From: Flavobacteriaceae bacterium
GTDB taxonomy: Bacteria > Bacteroidota > Bacteroidia > Flavobacteriales > Flavobacteriaceae
Direction of reading: 5' to 3'
Length of the DNA stretch: 64,000 nucleotides
Assembly: GCA_029238215.1 (NCBI GenBank)
Contig: JAQWGN010000013.1
Coordinates: forward strand, 1 to 64,000
Position 1 is the stretch's first letter, and each line of letters opens with the position of its first letter. The position numbers and the translations under genes were made by a program. The notes below the pieces were generated by a model. The model searched no databases, had not been told where the DNA came from, and was given only the letters and a program-made list of their open reading frames with translations. Positions 6,435-16,032 of this stretch are shown here, piece after piece.

Positions 6435-7265
6435 TTATTCAGGGTGTGAAGTTGGTTTTTGATAGGGTTGAAACGGCTGTTTGAGCAACGAACCTATCCT
6501 GCTATTTTCTTGCTCATTTGGGAACACGTCTACCCCATAAACAATACGATCTGCAGATAGTGTTTTATAAGTGCCAAATACTCGATCCCAAATTGCAAAG
6601 ATATTACCGAAATTACTGTCTGTGTAAGGCAAAACATAATGGTGATGTACCTTATGCATATGGGGTGTTACAAGCACATAACTTAGGATGGTGTCAATTC
6701 TTTTTGGAAGCTGAATATTAGCGTGATTAAACTGAGAAAGCACCACAGATAATGCCTGATATAACATTACAACTCCTATTGGCGCACCAACTAAAATGAT
6801 TCCAATCAATGTAAAACTAAAACGAACCAAACTTTCAAGTGGATGATGGCGGTTTGCCGTGGTCGTATCAACATGATGGTCTGAATGATGAACCAAATGT
6901 ACCATCCACAGCGGCTTAATACGATGTTCTACCCAATGTGCCATGTAAGCACCTATTAAGTCTAGAAGCAACACCCCGAGCAGCACAAACAGCCAAAATG
7001 GAAGCTCAACAAGGTATAGGATTCCAAATTGCTGATGCTGTGTCCAATCGGCAGCAACTACGAATAAAAAAGCCAATAAAAAATTAACTAATACGGATGT
7101 AAGTGTAAAAAACACATTGGGAATAGCATGCTTCCACTTGCTGTAGTTAAGCCTGCGCAAGGGCACCAAGCCTTCTAAAAGCCAAAAAAAACTTATTCCT
7201 CCAACCAAAATAAGACTTCGGTGCAAAGAAGGAATTGATTCAAAATAAGCGATTAATGTTTCCAC
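6435..7265 (-). CDS. sterol desaturase / fatty acid hydroxylase family membrane protein
   Basis: This 276-residue integral membrane di-iron protein uses a GTG start. Histidine clusters typical of the superfamily are present: HWVEH (about residue 110), HLVHHSDHHVD, RHHPLE and HMHKVHHHY. They would bind the two irons that activate oxygen. Four or more transmembrane helices surround them. Family members hydroxylate or desaturate sterols, carotenoids, fatty acids or ether lipids; the substrate here cannot be inferred. A 46-residue gene lies 23 bases upstream on the same strand and may be cotranscribed. Confidence 0.85.
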   Translation of the reverse strand: METLIAYFESIPSLHRSLILVGGISFFWLLEGLVPLRRLNYSKWKHAIPNVFFTLTSVLVNFLLAFLFVVAADWTQHQQFGILYLVELPFWLFVLLGVLLLDLIGAYMAHWVEHRIKPLWMVHLVHHSDHHVDTTTANRHHPLESLVRFSFTLIGIILVGAPIGVVMLYQALSVVLSQFNHANIQLPKRIDTILSYVLVTPHMHKVHHHYVLPYTDSNFGNIFAIWDRVFGTYKTLSADRIVYGVDVFPNEQENSRIGSLLKQPFQPYQKPTSHPE

Positions 7266-7288
7266 AAATTAAATATAGTTTTTTTGAG

Positions 7289-7429
7289 TTATTTACCCGC
7301 TAACATCCGTTCTATTGTTTGAAGCGTAGTCATAAGTGTTATTTTATGAACAGCATCCTTATAAATGCCGTTTTCAATACGGTGATGCAATACTTCTAAG
7401 AGAGTAGCGATGGATTGATCTTTATTCAT
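7289..7429 (-). CDS. 46-residue hypothetical protein
   Basis: The frame reads MNKDQSIATLLEVLHHRIEN and ends TIERMLAGK, with no membrane segment; it looks like two amphipathic helices. It ends 23 bases before the desaturase-family gene on the same strand, which supports it being real and in an operon. No family is recognised. Confidence 0.5.
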   Translation of the reverse strand: MNKDQSIATLLEVLHHRIENGIYKDAVHKITLMTTLQTIERMLAGK

Positions 7430-7515
7430 AATTTAACTATTTAGAGTAAAGCACTTTTTAAAAAAGTAATCATTAGGTGTGTGTTTTAACTATTCAAAGG
7501 TATAACATTCCATGA

Positions 7516-7548
7516 TTGGGTAGAAGTTAAAGCAAGTTTGTACTTTTA
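7516..7548 (+). promoter_or_regulatory. possible promoter of the carboxylase gene
   Basis: TTG (7516-7518), 22 bases, then TACTTTTA (7541-7548), a 5/6 match to TAnnTTTG. The transcript would start near 7555, giving a leader of under 10 bases before the ATG at 7563. Confidence 0.35.
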
Positions 7549-7562
7549 CATGCATAATACCA

Positions 7563-9170
7563 ATGCCATTGAAACCGTTTAAATCAGTTGTGAATACCAA
7601 AAAAGCAAGCTATAAGGAGAATTATGCCGAAATGGAGCGCTTAGTTCAAGAATTGCATGAACATTTAGAGAAAAGCAAACACCAAGGAAGTGAGGCCTCC
7701 ATTTCTCGTGCAAGAAAACGTGGAAAGTTTCTTGCTCGTGAACGCATTACATTACTTCTTGACACAGATAGCCCGTTTTTAGAGCTAATGCCACTTGTGG
7801 GACTATTACATCAAGGAGGCTTTGGTCCAGGGGGTACTACAGTTGCAGGGATTGGTTATGTCAATAAACGTTTATGCCTAATCAATGCTAATTTAGGTAC
7901 ACGAAAAGGCGGTGCTGTGGATTATGCAACGAGTTTAAAAATTGTACGCTTGGGTGAGATTGCTCTTGAAAACAAGCTACCAACTATTAATCTTGTAGAA
8001 AGCGGCGGTGCAAACCTTCCTGACCAAGACCGTGTTTTTAATAATTATGGTGCCTCATTTAGAGAAATGTCGAGACGTTCTAAATTGGGCATTCCAACAA
8101 TTTCTATTGTCTTTGGAAATGCTACTGCTGGAGGTGCATATGTCCCGGGAATGTCGGACTACACCATCATGCAAAAGAATACGGCAAAAGTATTTTTAGC
8201 TGGTCCCCCATTAGTAAAAATGGCAACCAATGAAATTGCAAATGACGAAGAGCTTGGTGGTGCAATGATGCATAGCCGCATTTCTGGTGTAGCAGATTTT
8301 TTAGCTGAAGATGAGCAAGATGCTATAAGCATTGCACGTGATGTAGTAAAAACTTTAAAGCCAGCCCAACCTTATGCGGCACCATCGTCACCTGTAGTTC
8401 CTCCAAGATTTAGCCCAGAAGAACTTTTAGGCATCGTCCCTGTCAACCTGAAAAAGCCTTTTGATGTACGCGAACTACTCGTTCGGATTGTTGACAACTC
8501 TCATTTTACCGAGTTTAAAGCAAACTATGGCATTACCATGGTTTGTTGTTGGACAAACATTAACGGATATAAGGTTGGCGTAATTGCGAACAACGGAGTC
8601 ATTTTTGCTGAAGCTGCACAAAAAGCAACGCAGTTTATACAACTGGCAAATAAATCGAATACTCCCCTGCTGTTTATTCATAATACTACTGGTTTTATGG
8701 TCGGTAAACACCATGAACAAAATGGCATGATTAATAGTGGTGCACAGCTAATTCATGCCGTTTCCGGAAGCACAGTGCCTCATATAAGCTTACTTATTGG
8801 CAATTCCTATGGAGCCGGAAACTACGCCATGTGTGGAAGATCATTTCAACCCCGTTTTTTATTTTCATACCCCAATGTTCAATCAGGGGTAATGGGTGCA
8901 GAACAAATCTCTGGCGTAATGGAAATTGTAAAACGACAATCGGCGGCATCACTCAACAACAAAATAGACGAAAAACAACTTAAAAAAGAGAAAGACGCTA
9001 TGTACCAAGATGCAACCCAAAAGGCTAGTGTTTGGCATGCAACTTCTGAACTATGGGATGATGGTGTGATAGATCCTAGAAATACGCGTAAACACTTGAG
9101 CCTATCTTTGGCAACTGTATACAACGCTCCTATTGAGGGCAGTGATGCCTTTGGTGTCTTTAGAATGTAA
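7563..9170 (+). CDS. acyl-CoA carboxylase carboxyltransferase (beta) subunit, methylcrotonyl-CoA type
   Basis: This 535-residue protein spans the full carboxyltransferase fold, with N- and C-terminal crotonase-like halves. Diagnostic segments are NLVESGGANLPDQ, FGNATAGGAYVPGMSDY, FLAGPPLVKMATNE with EELGGAMMHSRISGVAD, FIHNTTGFMVGK, and NSYGAGNYAMCGR. These match MCC/PCC/geranyl-CoA carboxylase beta chains, closest in feel to the methylcrotonyl-CoA type (leucine degradation). It transfers carboxyl from carboxybiotin to an acyl-CoA. The partner biotin carboxylase/BCCP (alpha) subunit is not encoded next to it. It abuts bshA tail to tail with no spacer. Confidence 0.85.
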   Translation: MPLKPFKSVVNTKKASYKENYAEMERLVQELHEHLEKSKHQGSEASISRARKRGKFLARERITLLLDTDSPFLELMPLVGLLHQGGFGPGGTTVAGIGYVNKRLCLINANLGTRKGGAVDYATSLKIVRLGEIALENKLPTINLVESGGANLPDQDRVFNNYGASFREMSRRSKLGIPTISIVFGNATAGGAYVPGMSDYTIMQKNTAKVFLAGPPLVKMATNEIANDEELGGAMMHSRISGVADFLAEDEQDAISIARDVVKTLKPAQPYAAPSSPVVPPRFSPEELLGIVPVNLKKPFDVRELLVRIVDNSHFTEFKANYGITMVCCWTNINGYKVGVIANNGVIFAEAAQKATQFIQLANKSNTPLLFIHNTTGFMVGKHHEQNGMINSGAQLIHAVSGSTVPHISLLIGNSYGAGNYAMCGRSFQPRFLFSYPNVQSGVMGAEQISGVMEIVKRQSAASLNNKIDEKQLKKEKDAMYQDATQKASVWHATSELWDDGVIDPRNTRKHLSLSLATVYNAPIEGSDAFGVFRM

Positions 9171-10292
9171 TTAAGCTAACGCCTTTTTATACAAGGCTTC
9201 GTACTCTGGAACAATTTTTTCTACATCAAACGTACAAGCATGCGCATAGGCATTTTCTTTCATTGCAATCAGCAGCGCTTTATCAGATAGTAAGTTAATA
9301 GCATGGCTGGACATGGTTTCTACATCTCCGACATCTGTTAAATAGCCTGTTTCTCCATGAATATTCACTTCGGGAAGGCCCCCCGTATTTGTTGAAATAA
9401 CAGGTGTAGCAGCTACCATAGCTTCTAAAGCAGCCAAACCAAAACTCTCAGTTTGAGAAGGCAAAAGTAGCAAGTCAGAGAAGCATAAAATTTTGCTTAC
9501 TGCATCTGTTTTTCCATAAAAAACGACATCATCCCAAATACCTAAATCACGGCAACGTTCCTCGGCAACCATACGGTCTGGACCGTCTCCTACCATCAAT
9601 AATTTTGCAGGAATTTCTTTTCGAATTCTAGCAAAGGATTCTACAACATCTAAAACTCGTTTTACAGGGCGAAAGTTACTTACATGAGTAATAATACATT
9701 CATCATCACTGGCTACAGAAGAACGTTCACAGTTTACTCGAATTTCATCGTAACGTTTAACATTAATAAAATTGGGAACTACGTGAATTTCTTTATGTAC
9801 ATCAAAAAAATTAAAGGTGTCGTGACGGAGGTTATTGGAAACAGCAGTAACGATATCTGAATTATTGATGCTAAAGGTTACAGCAGGTTTATAAAACGGG
9901 TGGTTTCCAACAAGAGTTATATCAGATCCATGTAAGGTTGTTACTACCGGAATATCAATCCCTGCCTCTTTTAGCATTTGCTTGGCCATATAGGCTGCAT
10001 ATGCATGGGGAATTGCATAATGTACGTGTAGCAATTCGATTTGATGGAGTTTAACCATTTCAACGAGAAGGCTTGAAAGAGCAAGTTCATATGGCTGAAA
10101 ATGAAATAATGGATATTTTGGTACGTGAACCTCATGGAAGTGAATATTCCCTGCCAACGACTGTAGTCGAACAGGCTGTTTGTAACTCACGAAATGAACC
10201 TCATGACCGCGATCTGCTAAGGAAATACCCAATTCGGTGGCTACTACCCCACTACCACCATAGGTGGGATAACAAACAATCGCAATCTTCAT
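9171..10292 (-). CDS. bshA: N-acetyl-alpha-D-glucosaminyl L-malate synthase BshA (bacillithiol biosynthesis)
   Basis: This 373-residue GT4 family glycosyltransferase joins UDP-GlcNAc and L-malate, the first step of bacillithiol synthesis. It has the N-terminal [12 protein letters not shown] loop (residues 11-22), the LHGSD motif (120-124), [15 protein letters not shown] (207-220) and the retaining-GT E-x7-E pair (Glu282, Glu290). It also has [12 protein letters not shown]. Length and motifs fit BshA rather than other GT4 enzymes. bshB and bshC are not in this window. It lies 84 bases after the GH3 gene on the same strand and abuts the carboxylase gene tail to tail. Confidence 0.9.
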   Translation of the reverse strand: MKIAIVCYPTYGGSGVVATELGISLADRGHEVHFVSYKQPVRLQSLAGNIHFHEVHVPKYPLFHFQPYELALSSLLVEMVKLHQIELLHVHYAIPHAYAAYMAKQMLKEAGIDIPVVTTLHGSDITLVGNHPFYKPAVTFSINNSDIVTAVSNNLRHDTFNFFDVHKEIHVVPNFINVKRYDEIRVNCERSSVASDDECIITHVSNFRPVKRVLDVVESFARIRKEIPAKLLMVGDGPDRMVAEERCRDLGIWDDVVFYGKTDAVSKILCFSDLLLLPSQTESFGLAALEAMVAATPVISTNTGGLPEVNIHGETGYLTDVGDVETMSSHAINLLSDKALLIAMKENAYAHACTFDVEKIVPEYEALYKKALA

Positions 10293-10376
10293 AATGGTAA
10301 ATAAAAATTAAGGGAATTGTGTTTTATAAACATGGTACAAAAGTATCAGAAAAACACGAAGTAAAAAACATGATTA

Positions 10377-11984
10377 TTACTGTTGGACAATAATTGGTAA
10401 CCTACCTGTCGCGTTTAACTTGCCAAAAAGAATTTTAGCAGCTGCTTTCATAAAGGCAGCTTGTTGCTCATGAGCTAGAATAACACTCGAGAAACGATCT
10501 AATGGATTTATACGAGATAAGCCGTAAGAATTGCCAAAAAACACAACATGAATGTTTGGATGCCTGGATAATTCGTTAATGATCTTTCTTTCTGATTGAC
10601 TTATTAATTGCTTAGTCCACGGCGTAGTCGTGTCTTTAAATACACCAACGACAATCGTGTTATACCTTTCCATTAAATTCATTGATTCATCCAAAGCAAG
10701 TTGTCTAACAATTCCTAAATTATTTAATTCCTGAATAAACGTGGTGTCGTTTGGAGTGCCAATTGCTACGTAACCAATAGATGAATCAACCTCAATTGGA
10801 AAGGTGTTTTTGTTTTCATGCACTAAAACAATGCTTTTTTCTGCTATTTGCTTTTTTAAATAGTGATCGTAAAAGCTAGTCTTTAGTACGGCAATTGATG
10901 GAGGCTTTTGATACTCATTAAAAAGTTGTGCATTGAATTTAGCATTAAGAATTTTTTTAACAGTATGTTCTAGTCGTGATGATGTAATAGTTCCTGCCAT
11001 AAAAGCATCTTTTATAGATTGAATGGCCTTTTTTAGATCTAGAGGCATTACCAGCACATCAGCTCCTGCCATAAAACAAGACAACGATGGATACTTCACA
11101 TAATTAGTTATTCCCGACATATTAAGGGCATCAGTAAACACCAATCCGTTGAATCCCATTTTGTTTTTCAATAATGTTGACACTACCGCTTTAGAAACAG
11201 AAACGGGTACAGCTGTGTTAGGTTCTAACGCTGGCACAGATAGGTGTCCAATCATAATTCCTTTTACTCCTTTTTCAATAAGCTGATTAAAAGGGACCAA
11301 CTCAACAGTATCTAAAGCAGCTATTGAACGATTGATCTGCGGAAGGGTTATGTGGGAATCTTTTTGTGAAGCACCGTGTCCTGGGAAATGCTTAGCAACA
11401 GCCAAAACACCGGCGTCTTGAAGCCCTTCCATTAGGGCAATTGCTTTTTTTGACACACTGACGGGATCGTCTCCAAAAGAACGCACTCCAATGATTGGGT
11501 TGTTGGGATTTGTATTCACGTCTGCTACTGGTGAAAAAGACACATGTACGCCCATTTGTCGTTTACGTTCACCCATACGTTTCCCTAAGGCATAAATAAG
11601 TTCGTCGTTTGGAAGAGCGCCAAGTGTCATGGCAAATGGGTAGGGAGAAACATCAGAAAGACGCATTGCCATTCCCCATTCAGCGTCTGCTCCTACAAGC
11701 AATGGAATTTCGCTGTGGTATTGATATACTTTAGTGTCAATTTGTTGTTGCAATGCGGTTCCCTTTGAAAATACAATAGCTCCTACGTGCTGTTTCTGAA
11801 TTTGGACTAAGTTTTGTTTGCGTTTTACAGCATCTCCATCAGGATGAACCATAATCATAAATAGCTGCCCTATTTTTTGATCAAGGGATAGCGAATTATA
11901 AAGACTATCTATCAAAAATTGTTGTCCCTGGGCAAATAGAGATAATGGCAAAAAAAATAATATCCAAAAAAGAGGGCGAATCAT
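10377..11984 (-). CDS. exported glycoside hydrolase family 3 (beta-N-acetylhexosaminidase, NagZ-like)
   Basis: This 535-residue protein has a signal peptide (MIRPLFWILFFLPLSLFAQ). The GH3 barrel carries KHFPGHG (198-204) followed by D209/H211, the mobile catalytic loop of NagZ enzymes, and the nucleophile Asp285 in LVFTDALNMSG. NagZ enzymes remove GlcNAc from muropeptides. A C-terminal alpha/beta GH3-C domain (about 370-535) follows. Many flavobacterial homologues are longer, with an added serine-hydrolase domain, which is missing here. It is last in the leftward operon that begins with the amidase at 17133, consistent with cell-wall turnover. Confidence 0.85.
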   Translation of the reverse strand: MIRPLFWILFFLPLSLFAQGQQFLIDSLYNSLSLDQKIGQLFMIMVHPDGDAVKRKQNLVQIQKQHVGAIVFSKGTALQQQIDTKVYQYHSEIPLLVGADAEWGMAMRLSDVSPYPFAMTLGALPNDELIYALGKRMGERKRQMGVHVSFSPVADVNTNPNNPIIGVRSFGDDPVSVSKKAIALMEGLQDAGVLAVAKHFPGHGASQKDSHITLPQINRSIAALDTVELVPFNQLIEKGVKGIMIGHLSVPALEPNTAVPVSVSKAVVSTLLKNKMGFNGLVFTDALNMSGITNYVKYPSLSCFMAGADVLVMPLDLKKAIQSIKDAFMAGTITSSRLEHTVKKILNAKFNAQLFNEYQKPPSIAVLKTSFYDHYLKKQIAEKSIVLVHENKNTFPIEVDSSIGYVAIGTPNDTTFIQELNNLGIVRQLALDESMNLMERYNTIVVGVFKDTTTPWTKQLISQSERKIINELSRHPNIHVVFFGNSYGLSRINPLDRFSSVILAHEQQAAFMKAAAKILFGKLNATGRLPIIVQQ

Positions 11985-11999
11985 CCCTATAAAAATAGG

Positions 12000-12482
12000 C
12001 TAAAAATAACGAGCATGCCAACTTTCATGAGCTGGTACCTCCCATTGTGAGATAAACTCAGATTTATTGGTAACTAAATTATTAAAAACAATAGTATTTT
12101 CAGTTACTGATTTTTTCTTAACCAGAGTTTTAAAGTCTAGCAAGGATTTATGGGTTATATAGACGCCCTGCTTAAAACTAACATTCATTTTATCAAGTAA
12201 AACAAGATTATATTCCTGCTCTAAAGATTGTATAAACCGGACAGAACCATCTATAGAACAACCTGTAGCAGCATGTTCGCTTTCATCCAAGCCAAAAACA
12301 ATAAAACGATTGTACGGAATTGTAAAACCTGCTTTTAACATTGCTCCATGTGCTGTCCATTGCGTTAAGAATTCCTCAGTTTTTTTTGAAATTTCTGGTA
12401 GCTCTTCATCTGTAAAAGGGCGGCTTGCTGGATATATCCATATACGAGCATCATTACTTAATGTGTCAAAAGGAGTATACAT
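12000..12482 (-). CDS. conserved flavobacterial protein, often mislabelled 'ABC transporter ATPase'
   Basis: This 160-residue protein starts at the ATG at 12482 (MYTPFDTLSNDARIWIYPAS), just 1 base after the stop of the Fe-S gene; an upstream in-frame start would lie inside that gene. It has no Walker A or other ATPase motif. Conserved-looking segments are WIYPASRPFTDEE, LKAGFTIPYNRFIVFG and a C-terminal WEVPAHESWHARY. I recall similar proteins in Bacteroidota carrying the misleading 'ABC transporter ATPase' label. Soluble cytoplasmic protein of unknown role, cotranscribed with Fe-S and cell-wall genes. Confidence 0.6.
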   Translation of the reverse strand: MYTPFDTLSNDARIWIYPASRPFTDEELPEISKKTEEFLTQWTAHGAMLKAGFTIPYNRFIVFGLDESEHAATGCSIDGSVRFIQSLEQEYNLVLLDKMNVSFKQGVYITHKSLLDFKTLVKKKSVTENTIVFNNLVTNKSEFISQWEVPAHESWHARYF

Positions 12483-12483
12483 A

Positions 12484-13284
12484 TTATATGTCTTGGGCTT
12501 GTTGTAAGAGTTCAGCAATATCCATCACAGCAATACGACCTTCTTGTTCTTTGTTTTTAACGCCGTCAGTCATCATGGTATTGCAAAATGGACATCCAGC
12601 TGCAATGATGTCTGGTTTTGTCTCTAAAGCCTGTTCTGTACGTGCAATATTGATTTCAGTAGTTCCCGGCTCGGCATCTTTGAACATTTGTGCGCCTCCT
12701 GCTCCACAACACAATCCCTTTTCCTTACAACTTTTCATTTCAATAAGCTCACTTTCAAGTTTTTCCAAGACTGTCCGAGGAGCCTCGTATTCATTGTTTG
12801 CTCTTCCTAAATAACAAGGGTCATGAAATGTAATTCGTTTTCCTTTAAAGGAACCACCTGCAACAGTTAGTTTTCCTTCTTCCAAGAGTTGTTTTAAAAA
12901 CTGTGTATGATGAACTACTTCGTAATTCCCACCAAGACCTGGATATTCGTTTTTTAACGTATTAAAGCAGTGTGGACAAGTGGTAACGATTTTCTTAACT
13001 TCATAGCCATTAAGAACTTCGATATTAGTCATTGCTTGCATTTGGAATAAAAACTCATTTCCAGCACGCTTTGCTGGATCTCCAGTACAGCTCTCTTCTG
13101 GTCCCAAAACAGCAAAAGAAACCTTTGCATTAATAAGAAGTTGAACAAAGGCTTTTGTTATTTTCTTTGCTCGCTCGTCAAAACTTCCAGCACAACCTAC
13201 CCAAAAAAGGACCTCCGGGTGTTTTCCCTCAGCTGCTAATTCAGAAATTGTTGGTATGTTGTTAATCGTGTTGGCCATCATCAA
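12484..13284 (-). CDS. CCG-domain (HdrB/GlcF-like) Fe-S protein
   Basis: This 266-residue cytoplasmic protein has two cysteine-rich (DUF224/CCG) modules. They include C31, C66, CPHC (103-106), C157, a CCG (192-194) with the following GAGGAQM, and CPFC (231-234). In heterodisulfide reductase HdrB and related enzymes these residues bind an unusual Fe-S cluster that carries electrons to a substrate. The neighbouring membrane Fe-S protein (13711-15033) is the likely partner, giving a split HdrDE/GlcF-like redox unit. The start overlaps the HAD gene by 23 bases; MANTINNIPT two residues in is an alternative start. Confidence 0.85.
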   Translation of the reverse strand: MMMANTINNIPTISELAAEGKHPEVLFWVGCAGSFDERAKKITKAFVQLLINAKVSFAVLGPEESCTGDPAKRAGNEFLFQMQAMTNIEVLNGYEVKKIVTTCPHCFNTLKNEYPGLGGNYEVVHHTQFLKQLLEEGKLTVAGGSFKGKRITFHDPCYLGRANNEYEAPRTVLEKLESELIEMKSCKEKGLCCGAGGAQMFKDAEPGTTEINIARTEQALETKPDIIAAGCPFCNTMMTDGVKNKEQEGRIAVMDIAELLQQAQDI

Positions 13285-13708
13285 ACACCTCTATGGTAAC
13301 TTCTTTTTCAACCAAGTCAGTAAACTTACCGTTATAACGAGTAGCACGAACTAAATGATTGTCAACCCAATGGTAATTTCCACCGCGTGGCTTCCCCATA
13401 AGTAATGAATGGTATTTAAATCCATTTTCGTTTAACCAGTCCTCAGTCACCTTACGATGATCTTCAGTTCGGGACGTAAAAAAACAAATCATATGACCCT
13501 TCTCAAACCAACGGTTTAGAGTTTTTAAGGCATCTGGATACACTTCGGCTGTTGCCATGCGTTCTGGCTCTTCGTTTGGAATGTCATCACAGATAGTTCC
13601 ATCAATATCAATTAAATAATTCTTGATACCATCAGGAAGTACTGGGCTTACATGCTCACCATCTTCAAGCTTTTCTTTTAACAATTGTTCCATGTCTTCT
13701 TTATTCAT
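13262..13708 (-). CDS. HAD-like phosphatase domain protein
   Basis: This 148-residue protein has HAD motif I written as LIDIDGTICDD (D-x-D-G-T), motif II as FFTSRTEDH, and a later KPRGGNYHWVDNH that may supply the lysine and acidic residues. Bacteroidota homologues are often annotated 'phosphoheptose isomerase', but no SIS domain is present, so phosphatase-like is the safer call. Substrate unknown. It sits between the two Fe-S genes, 2 bases from the upstream gene and overlapping the downstream one by 23 bases, so it is clearly part of the operon. Confidence 0.75.
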   Translation of the reverse strand: MNKEDMEQLLKEKLEDGEHVSPVLPDGIKNYLIDIDGTICDDIPNEEPERMATAEVYPDALKTLNRWFEKGHMICFFTSRTEDHRKVTEDWLNENGFKYHSLLMGKPRGGNYHWVDNHLVRATRYNGKFTDLVEKEVTIEVFDDGQHD

Positions 13709-13710
13709 AG

Positions 13711-15033
13711 TTATGATTTTAATTCTTCGCGCCAGGTTATACGGTCTTGTTGATTAAATGGCCAAGGAGCACCGTTGTTTTCTACATTGGACATCATGGT
13801 GTTTAATTCGGTTGGCGCTGCCGATTGCTCCATAACAAGATAACGACGCATATCCATAATTATGGATAGCGGATCTATGGCAATTGGACAGGCTTCTACG
13901 CAGGCATTACAGGTGGTGCATGCCCATAATTCTTCTTTACTAATATAATTCCCTAGAAGAACATTGTTATTGGGTTCTTCACCTCTATTAAAAAATTCAC
14001 CTACCTCGGTCAATCTATCTCTAGTATCCATCATGATTTTTCGTGGAGATAAGATTTTACCAGTTTGATTAGCCGGACATTCGTCTGTACAACGACCGCA
14101 CTCTGTACACGAATACGCATTCATAAGTTGCACCCAATTCAAATCAGTAACATCTTGTGCTCCAAAAGTGCTGGGCTCTGTAGAAGGAGCTGCATAGGGA
14201 TCGGCAGAAGGATCCATCATTAGTTTTACTTCACTGGTTACAGTTTCCATATTAGGGAGTGACCCTTGTGGGGTAAGCTTAGCAAAATAGGTGTTTGGAA
14301 ATGCGAGGATAATGTGAAGATGTTTAGAATAATACAGGTAATTTAAAAACAATAAAATCCCAGTAATATGTAGCCACCAAGTCGTTCTCTCAACATAAAC
14401 AACTTGTGAAGCAGACATTCCATCAAATAGAGGTGCTATCCATTGACTAATTGGAAAACTTCCTGCTTGTACATAATGTGGGTCTTGAGCAATCATTTGT
14501 AGCCAAAAGTCAGCAGCATTCATTGTTAAAAACAAGGTCATTAATACAACTTCGGCATAAAGAATAATATCGGCATCCCATTTAGGCCATCCTTTCATTT
14601 CAGGCTTCCAAAAACGCTTAATTCGAATCACATTACGTCGTGTCCAAAAGAAAAACACACTGATTAATACCAACAAAGCAAAAATTTCAAAAGTAAAAAT
14701 CAAAACATCATAAAATGACCCTAAAAAAGGGGCGAAAACACGGTGGGTTCCCAAAAAGCCATCAACAACAATTTCGAGTAACTCAATGTTTATTACAATA
14801 AAGCCAACGTACACAATGACATGTAATGCACCTGAAATTGGCTTGCTTACCATTTTCGATTGCCCTAAAGCAATACGTGCCATATGCATCCATCGCTTTT
14901 TTGGATGATCCGATCTATTTACAGCAGTGCCCAAACGAATATTTCGAATAATGCGCTTTATATTTCGCACAAACAAGCCAACCAATACAATAAAGAGTGC
15001 TGCAAAAGCAATATTAGGGATGTAGGCAGTCAT
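13711..15033 (-). CDS. membrane-bound 4Fe-4S oxidoreductase (GlcF/HdrE-like)
   Basis: This 440-residue protein's N-terminal half has about six transmembrane helices, of the nitrate-reductase-gamma/HdrE type, with histidines (H71, H222) that could bind heme b. The C-terminal half has two ferredoxin motifs, CTECGRCTDECP (309-320) and CTTCNACVEACP (372-383). The layout suggests electron transfer between the quinone pool and the CCG-domain protein encoded two genes on. The physiological substrate is unknown. Upstream spacing is 2 bases to the mlaD-like gene, downstream 2 bases to the HAD gene, so translation is tightly coupled. Confidence 0.85.
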   Translation of the reverse strand: MTAYIPNIAFAALFIVLVGLFVRNIKRIIRNIRLGTAVNRSDHPKKRWMHMARIALGQSKMVSKPISGALHVIVYVGFIVINIELLEIVVDGFLGTHRVFAPFLGSFYDVLIFTFEIFALLVLISVFFFWTRRNVIRIKRFWKPEMKGWPKWDADIILYAEVVLMTLFLTMNAADFWLQMIAQDPHYVQAGSFPISQWIAPLFDGMSASQVVYVERTTWWLHITGILLFLNYLYYSKHLHIILAFPNTYFAKLTPQGSLPNMETVTSEVKLMMDPSADPYAAPSTEPSTFGAQDVTDLNWVQLMNAYSCTECGRCTDECPANQTGKILSPRKIMMDTRDRLTEVGEFFNRGEEPNNNVLLGNYISKEELWACTTCNACVEACPIAIDPLSIIMDMRRYLVMEQSAAPTELNTMMSNVENNGAPWPFNQQDRITWREELKS

Positions 15034-15035
15034 TG

Positions 15036-16001
15036 CTATTCAGATTTGCTAGATTCTTGGTACGACTTATTCTTTTTTCCAAATAATGAAAAATGAACAT
15101 ACCGCTTAGGGTTAAGGCGTAAATCTTGAAGTAATAATTGTGCTTGATTTGAGGTTTGATTTAGTGTATTTATCAAAGAATCACTGTATACTAATTTACC
15201 CAATGACCCTTCTCCTGCGCTAATTTTAGCTGTTATGGATGCCAAGTCACTACTTGTTTTTTCTAAAGATCGAATGGTCGCAGCAAGCGGTGCTTGTTGT
15301 AATGAGTCTGTTATTGCCTCTGCATTTAATGACGTTCGTTCAAGAGATAAAAAGGTTTTATGAAGTGTTCCATCAGTATCATTTAAAGAAGCGTTTAAAG
15401 ATTTTGTAAGAGTATTTAGTGCTTTGGCGGTTTCACTAAACTGATCAATTGTAACGCGAAGTGCTTCTTGGCGTTGGGTATCCAAAACTTTATTAAATGC
15501 TATAAGTGTCGAGTCGGCATGAACAATCATGCTTTCAATTTTATCTTGTAGTGGTGTTAGTTTTTCATTGACTAAATCCGTTAGTCCAGGCGCTACATCA
15601 GTTTGTAGTGTGTCACCAGATTTAGCAACAAGTGTATTTGTAAAATCAGGAAGTATGGCTAGGGCCTTTCCTCCTATTAATCCAGATTCATAAATTTGTG
15701 CAATGCTAGTAGCAGAAAAAGGGAAGTCATTTTCTACGCGAAAGGTAACTAAGATTTTAGCTGAGGGGGTTAACAGCTCGCTAGACTCAACAGATCCAAC
15801 TTGATAGCCGTTGATAGTAACGGGTATTCCATTGACTAATCCTTCTGTATTATCGTATATTCCATAATATATTCTGTCAGAAACAAAAACATCGTTAGAT
15901 TTTAGGTAACTGAAACCAATAAGGAAAAGACTGATTCCAAAAATAAAGAGGAGCGCAGTTTTTATTTCATTTGAAAGCTTCACAAATAGGAATTTCTTCA
16001 A
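15036..16001 (-). CDS. MlaD-family (MCE domain) lipid-transport protein
   Basis: This 321-residue protein has one N-terminal membrane anchor (about 12-29). A single MCE domain follows (about 35-115), with the phrases GIYDNTEGLVNGIPVTINGY, QVGSVESSEL and IYESGLIGGKALAI. A long predicted coiled coil fills the rest. MCE proteins form periplasmic hexameric rings that move phospholipids between inner and outer membranes. The permease and ATPase (MlaE/MlaF) are not in this operon and would have to be elsewhere. It follows the amidase gene by 31 bases on the same strand, linking lipid trafficking with wall remodelling. Confidence 0.85.
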   Translation of the reverse strand: MKKFLFVKLSNEIKTALLFIFGISLFLIGFSYLKSNDVFVSDRIYYGIYDNTEGLVNGIPVTINGYQVGSVESSELLTPSAKILVTFRVENDFPFSATSIAQIYESGLIGGKALAILPDFTNTLVAKSGDTLQTDVAPGLTDLVNEKLTPLQDKIESMIVHADSTLIAFNKVLDTQRQEALRVTIDQFSETAKALNTLTKSLNASLNDTDGTLHKTFLSLERTSLNAEAITDSLQQAPLAATIRSLEKTSSDLASITAKISAGEGSLGKLVYSDSLINTLNQTSNQAQLLLQDLRLNPKRYVHFSLFGKKNKSYQESSKSE

Positions 16002-16032
16002 AAATAGGAATTATTTAAGCAGTTTCTATATC

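Noticed and set aside
7433-7443. AACTATTTAGA matching part of R1
   Set aside because: Only 11 AT-rich bases match, outside the accessory region and without the rest of R1; likely chance.
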